Shown here in pieces: positions 31,801 through 34,417 of a stretch of 34,417 nucleotides of DNA. Within the stretch, counting starts at the first letter, position 1. Each line of letters begins with the position of its first letter. Made by a program: the position numbers and the translations under genes. The notes beneath the pieces are model-generated. The model saw only the letters and a list, made by a program, of their open reading frames with translations, searched no databases and was not told the DNA's origin. The stretch lies in contig KN888673.1 in the NCBI GenBank assembly GCA_000934455.1, positions 40,313 to 74,729 on the forward strand, in the 5' to 3' direction. Source of the stretch: Apostichopus parvimensis (Eukaryota; Echinodermata; Holothuroidea; Aspidochirotida; Stichopodidae).

Positions 31801-32816
31801 CTTTGTTTTAGATATTCATAAAGTCACTCATTATTTATGTCATGAAAAATGGACACTTTTCTTGTTTTATGGGAAACAAATAGGCCTAGGGGCCTATATT
31901 ATTGTACAAATTTCCATACCTACAGTATACCCACACGCACAGTTTTCATTGTGACATAAATGTACCAACTTCTTCAATATGGCAAACATCACTAGGCCCC
32001 TAGATGCAAAATGTTTTTCCTGTTTGATCACGTATGTTTGCAGCACTTGCTGTTTGCATCTTGTCTCATTTTAAAACATCTCCCTCTTTAATAGTGCTGA
32101 GCTCCATTCTGTTTTTGTCTGGAATTTCAGGAAATATTATCAACATAATCTTGTTTTTCTTTCTCATAAGGATATCCTCCTTTCTTCACGGCTTGCAGGT
32201 CATTAGACTAGGCCTAACTTTAATAATAATTGGTTGAACCAACATGGCTACAGACTACAGTAATGGGTTGATGAAGAGACAAAAAAAAAGTGACAAATTT
32301 TGTGTATGTGATTCAAATTAAACAATGACCTCTAGCTTAAGTCTAACTGTAATGAACGAAACATGTCCACATGTAGCCAGGGATTTATTTTAGGTTTTTT
32401 GCAGTGCTTCTGCAGTGTATGGAATACACAGAGAATAAGGACCTCACACACTACTTTTTGATGTAAGGCCATTATGTACATTGAATAGACAGGATTCGAC
32501 CATGATCAATTTGTGATAGCCTTACACTTACAGAGTGACACTACAGTTTAGTAACTGTTTTAGATGCTTCAAAAACTAGGCCTACACACTGAAGATAACC
32601 AAGTTACTCAACCTGATTCCTAGCTTGACGCTCCGCAAAGTCATCTTCGGAATTATCGATGGTAGAGTTCGGATATTTCCTTCTCTTGCTTTGTCTTGAC
32701 AACTTCTGGACCAATCTATTAACGTTAGCATCGTCTGATTTGTAATTAATTGGTGGTATTGAAGTCTGTGGTCTTGGACCAGACGGTGCGGCTGTTGAAC
32801 TCGATGCAGAACCCAT
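25786..32816 (-). CDS. Tandem C2-domain protein, synaptotagmin/rabphilin-like, soluble (7 exons)
   Basis: Exons 32816-32613, 30371-30174, 29639-29385, 29092-28842, 28256-28127, 27564-27433 and probably 25857-25786 join in frame to about 413 residues. Seen: an N terminus MGSASSS with no signal or membrane segment; basic stretch SRQSKRRKYP (40-49); C2A at about 94-217; C2B at about 226-345; a basic C-terminal tail. C2A keeps D123, D130, D186 and D192, with S184 in place of one ligand. C2B has D254 and D311 but N260, A313 and E319 elsewhere. Known for the family: tandem C2 proteins bind phospholipid and act in membrane traffic, often calcium-dependently. Inferred: a myristoylated cytosolic membrane-binding protein. 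I could not assign a named ortholog. Confidence 0.85.
25858..27432 (-). other. Probable intron 6 of the C2 gene
   Basis: 1575 bp. It contains a poly-G run near 26684, a poly-C run near 26740 and an A run near 26910, possibly another fragment of the poly-G-linked repeat. The open frame at 26387-26677 shows no recognisable domain. Confidence 0.5.
27433..27564 (-). CDS. C2 protein exon 6 (residues 347-390)
   Basis: Acceptor TTGCTTTTCAG, donor AAC AAG|GTAAGA, 132 nt, phase 0. It encodes a polar, Ser/Thr/Gln-rich segment followed by SVYKYPYLVFNRNQTGNK. It lies outside the C2 folds and no known motif was recognised. Confidence 0.88.
28127..28256 (-). CDS. C2 protein exon 5 (residues 303-346)
   Basis: Acceptor CTATTTCAG, donor TTG|GTGAGA, 130 nt, which restores phase 0. 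It encodes YVVLHVLDKAMIGDTEVLGQ, the C2B loop 3 with a degenerate calcium site, and the end of C2B. A G-rich run on the plus strand (C-rich in the transcript) lies about 50 nt upstream. Confidence 0.92.
28306..28338 (+). repeat. G-run cluster with G-quadruplex potential
   Basis: At least four runs of three to eight G are separated by T or TT on the plus strand, which is the template strand of the C2 gene. The transcript is C-rich here, just before the exon 5 acceptor. Confidence 0.7.
28842..29092 (-). CDS. C2 protein exon 4 (residues 220-302 plus two bases)
   Basis: Acceptor TTCTAATTAG, donor GACAG|GTTAGC, 251 nt, ending in phase 2. It encodes the start of C2B: GDLEVSLSYKL, loop 1 SRDVNRPPNPYVK, and RKTLSPVWEESFEY. 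The exon ends with AG, completed by A of the next exon to give Arg303. Confidence 0.93.
29385..29639 (-). CDS. C2 protein exon 3 (residues 135-219)
   Basis: Acceptor CTACCTTCAG, donor GAG|GTAAAT, 255 nt, phase 0. It completes C2A: RKTLQPIYNEIFTF and loop 3 LSRDPMGKDDFLGE, then the final strand TSWFELQPE. Confidence 0.93.
30174..30371 (-). CDS. C2 protein exon 2 (residues 69-134)
   Basis: Acceptor TTTCTTTCAG, donor AAG|GTAAAT, 198 nt, phase 0. It encodes a linker and the first half of C2A: GEVKLSFKY, LLVKVVCARDLSAKD and DPYVK, with calcium-loop-1 aspartates D123 and D130. Confidence 0.93.
30740..30940 (+). repeat. Repeat fragment with near-perfect 12-bp inverted ends
   Basis: CCTCAAGGAAGG (30851-30862) and CCTTTCTTGAGG (30929-30940) are inverted copies at 11 of 12 positions. 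The upstream part, with GTGTCCAAATTTTA, resembles the poly-G-linked sequence near 23700. Probably a degraded mobile element; its class is unknown. Confidence 0.4.
31148..31195. repeat. GC-rich interrupted hairpin
   Basis: Inner arms CCAGCCGT (31167-31174) and ACGGCTGG (31182-31189) enclose a 7-nt loop. Outer arms AGGCAG (31148-31153) and CTGCCT (31190-31195) add six pairs with a one-sided 13-nt bulge. It lies in intron 1 of the C2 gene. Confidence 0.65.
32613..32816 (-). CDS. C2 protein exon 1 (residues 1-68)
   Basis: The ATG has A at -3 and G at +4. The exon encodes MGSASSS, a Pro/Ser-rich segment, then a charged, probably helical stretch, and ends AAT CAG|GTTGAG. Gly2 with Ser6 fits the N-myristoylation pattern. 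Confidence 0.85.
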
Positions 32817-32975
32817 AATACATCAAGTACAGAATGATGTCTACGCAGCGAGAATGTTCTTAAAATAATCCATTTTCAAAAAAACTTAAAAATGAGAGTT
32901 TCGAGTAATCTGAAAACGCCATAAGGCAGCATAAAAGCTCAAGAAGTCTGACTCTTGACAGTGCTGGTGTACGTC

Positions 32976-33006
32976 GCCGCCATATTGTTTACAAGATGAC
33001 GTCATC
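32976..33006 (-). promoter_or_regulatory. Probable C2-gene core promoter: YY1-like and CRE sites
   Basis: On the minus strand AATATGGCGGC (about 32976-32986) matches the YY1 core that often sits at animal transcription starts. TGACGTCA (32997-33004) is a perfect CRE within the 12-bp palindrome GATGACGTCATC. They lie about 160-190 bp before the ATG. The motifs are seen; their use is inferred. Confidence 0.5.
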
Positions 33007-33096
33007 CTCGCCATGGTATTGAACAGAGTGGTTTAATTTTGCCCTAAAGCAGAGTGTGCCATCACTTCTCGCTCGTTATATCACATATGGAGTTTC

Positions 33097-33129
33097 CGAG
33101 AAGTAACGATGAAGCGTCGTTACTTCTCG
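33097..33129. repeat. Perfect inverted repeat, 13-bp arms, 7-bp spacer
   Basis: CGAGAAGTAACGA (33097-33109) and TCGTTACTTCTCG (33117-33129) enclose TGAAGCG. A related ACTTCTCG...CGTTA lies at 33064-33078. It is about 300 bp upstream of the C2-gene ATG and could be a dimeric protein-binding site or the remnant of a foldback element. Confidence 0.75.
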
Positions 33130-34417
33130 TATTATGTAGAGCAACATTATTGACTAATTAATAGATAATGTGATCTATTTGAGCAGGGGTAGCAGTAGTG
33201 CGTTCATTCTGGAGGAGAGGGTGGAGGAAGGCAGATCGGCAACAGGGGCATTGGTAAAGTTTCAAGGGGCACCCATAAATTCCAGTATCTGCATGTTTTT
33301 CAACAAATTAGAACCCATTAATCATTTTCACTTACAACTCTCTGTTCAGTCCTAGCGAGGAAACATTTTACAGAGGATGGAAAGTATGAAGAATGGAAGC
33401 AAAATATTGTACTAAGTTGGCTCTAAAGTGCCTTGAGTTGCATTATTCTCAATAGACTAAAATGCTTATCTGTTACACGGCATAGTGGATGAGGGCAGGG
33501 TTAAGATAGGGTCCCATTTTCAATAATTGAATCATTATGTCTAGAAATAGACAAGAGAAAAATAAGAGAAAACAAAGATCATTTCAATTTTGTTCTCTTT
33601 TTTTTGCAATGCAAAAGTTTTACAGTTTGTGGGGGAAAAAACTTTGCAATGAGATAAGGAATAATAAATTTAATTGCTGAAGCTACAATCTTAGGACAGA
33701 TTTTATTCAAGGAAAGGTTGAAGTTTGTAGAACATGTTGTGTTGCAAACCATCAGTAGCTGCTGAGAGTTGTATGTTACTTTTGGTGTCTGATCTCAACA
33801 CCATCAACAACAAAGTATTGCTAAACAAGATCACTAGTACTGTCCTAAAATATGCTAGAATGCTCACTCATGGTCCAAGTTCAAAAGGCATTTTGTTTCC
33901 CACCTGGAAATATATTCCACAGAGAAAAACTGAAATTGTCATATGCAACCCTTCTTGATGTCTGGGAATAATTCCAATTGAGGAATGAAAGAAATTAAAC
34001 AATTTTGGAGAGTTTCAGTAATTTTTTTGTGTTCTTAAATTCTAAGGCAACTGAAGGCCTGTCCTAACACTATATCAATGACAGCAAAAGTGTTACTTGA
34101 CCTAATTATGATGTTTCTGTACAAAGTCATACTTAGAATATTATACACTTTATCAGGTATATACTGAATTATAAGGCTAGAGAAGCCAAGCAAACATCCC
34201 TAAAACAGTAGCAGTTTTAATATAAAAAAGAATACTGTCTTTACAATTTATAAAAAAACCAAGTCAAGAATCAAGGCTTTCAATGATATGTTTTTCTACT
34301 TGTATGAACCTCTTCAGATAATATCATAATACACCTGACAAACTAACCTTACCTCAACTTTTCTAAAGCTGATGACAAGATTTTAAATACAAGATTTGAA
34401 CAAAATAAACCTTATTT
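33130..34417. other. Upstream flank of the C2 gene, no gene seen
   Basis: AT-rich sequence. A GGGG-rich stretch near 33185-33275 resembles the poly-G-linked repeats elsewhere. The open frames at 33170-33355 and 33734-33958 show no recognisable protein. Confidence 0.5.

Larger units (their letters stand above)
30372..32612 (-). other. Intron 1 of the C2 gene
   Basis: 2241-bp phase 0 intron. It contains a poly-G-family repeat fragment near 30740-30940 and a GC-rich hairpin at 31148-31195. No exon was recognised. Confidence 0.75.

Overview
This window is animal nuclear DNA: intron-split genes with GT-AG junctions, AT-rich non-coding sequence, microsatellites and short retroposons. The coding parts fit an invertebrate, most plausibly a marine deuterostome such as an echinoderm. 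That placement is inferred from protein likeness and the general look of the non-coding DNA; nothing here fixes a species. One 230-base run of N (17319-17548) marks an assembly gap.

Three protein genes can be built exon by exon. Left (minus strand, 196-4430) is a complete three-exon RhoA-type GTPase of 193 residues ending in CKIL. Centre (plus strand, 14127-18124) is a second complete RhoA-type GTPase of 192 residues ending in CTLL, with the same two intron positions. The two diverge head to head; candidate non-coding first exons put their promoters between about 10.6 and 12.3 kb. Right (minus strand, 25786-32816) is a seven-exon gene for a cytosolic tandem C2-domain protein of about 413 residues. 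It has an N-terminal glycine in a myristoylation-like context, a C2A domain that keeps four of five calcium-binding aspartates and a degenerate C2B. I could not assign it to a named family.

The rest is introns and intergenic DNA. It holds an ATCC/ATTC array inside Rho paralog 1, a 30-bp perfect palindrome at 8184, a direct pair of about 190-bp repeats near 21.1 and 23.9 kb, a tRNA-like SINE head at 23183, and a 190-bp insertion at 24561-24750. That insertion begins with the 5' end of U2 snRNA and is flanked by 30-bp direct repeats. A CRE and a YY1-like site lie upstream of the C2 gene, followed by a 13-bp-arm inverted repeat.

The strongest biological signals are two. (1) The inverted Rho paralogs are almost identical in nucleotide sequence through exon 1, exon 2 and about 100 bp of the intron before exon 2, but strongly diverged in exon 3. 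This points to ongoing gene conversion that homogenises the switch regions while the Rho insert and membrane-targeting tail evolve freely. (2) The U2-headed, target-site-duplicated element looks like a SINE with an snRNA-derived head.
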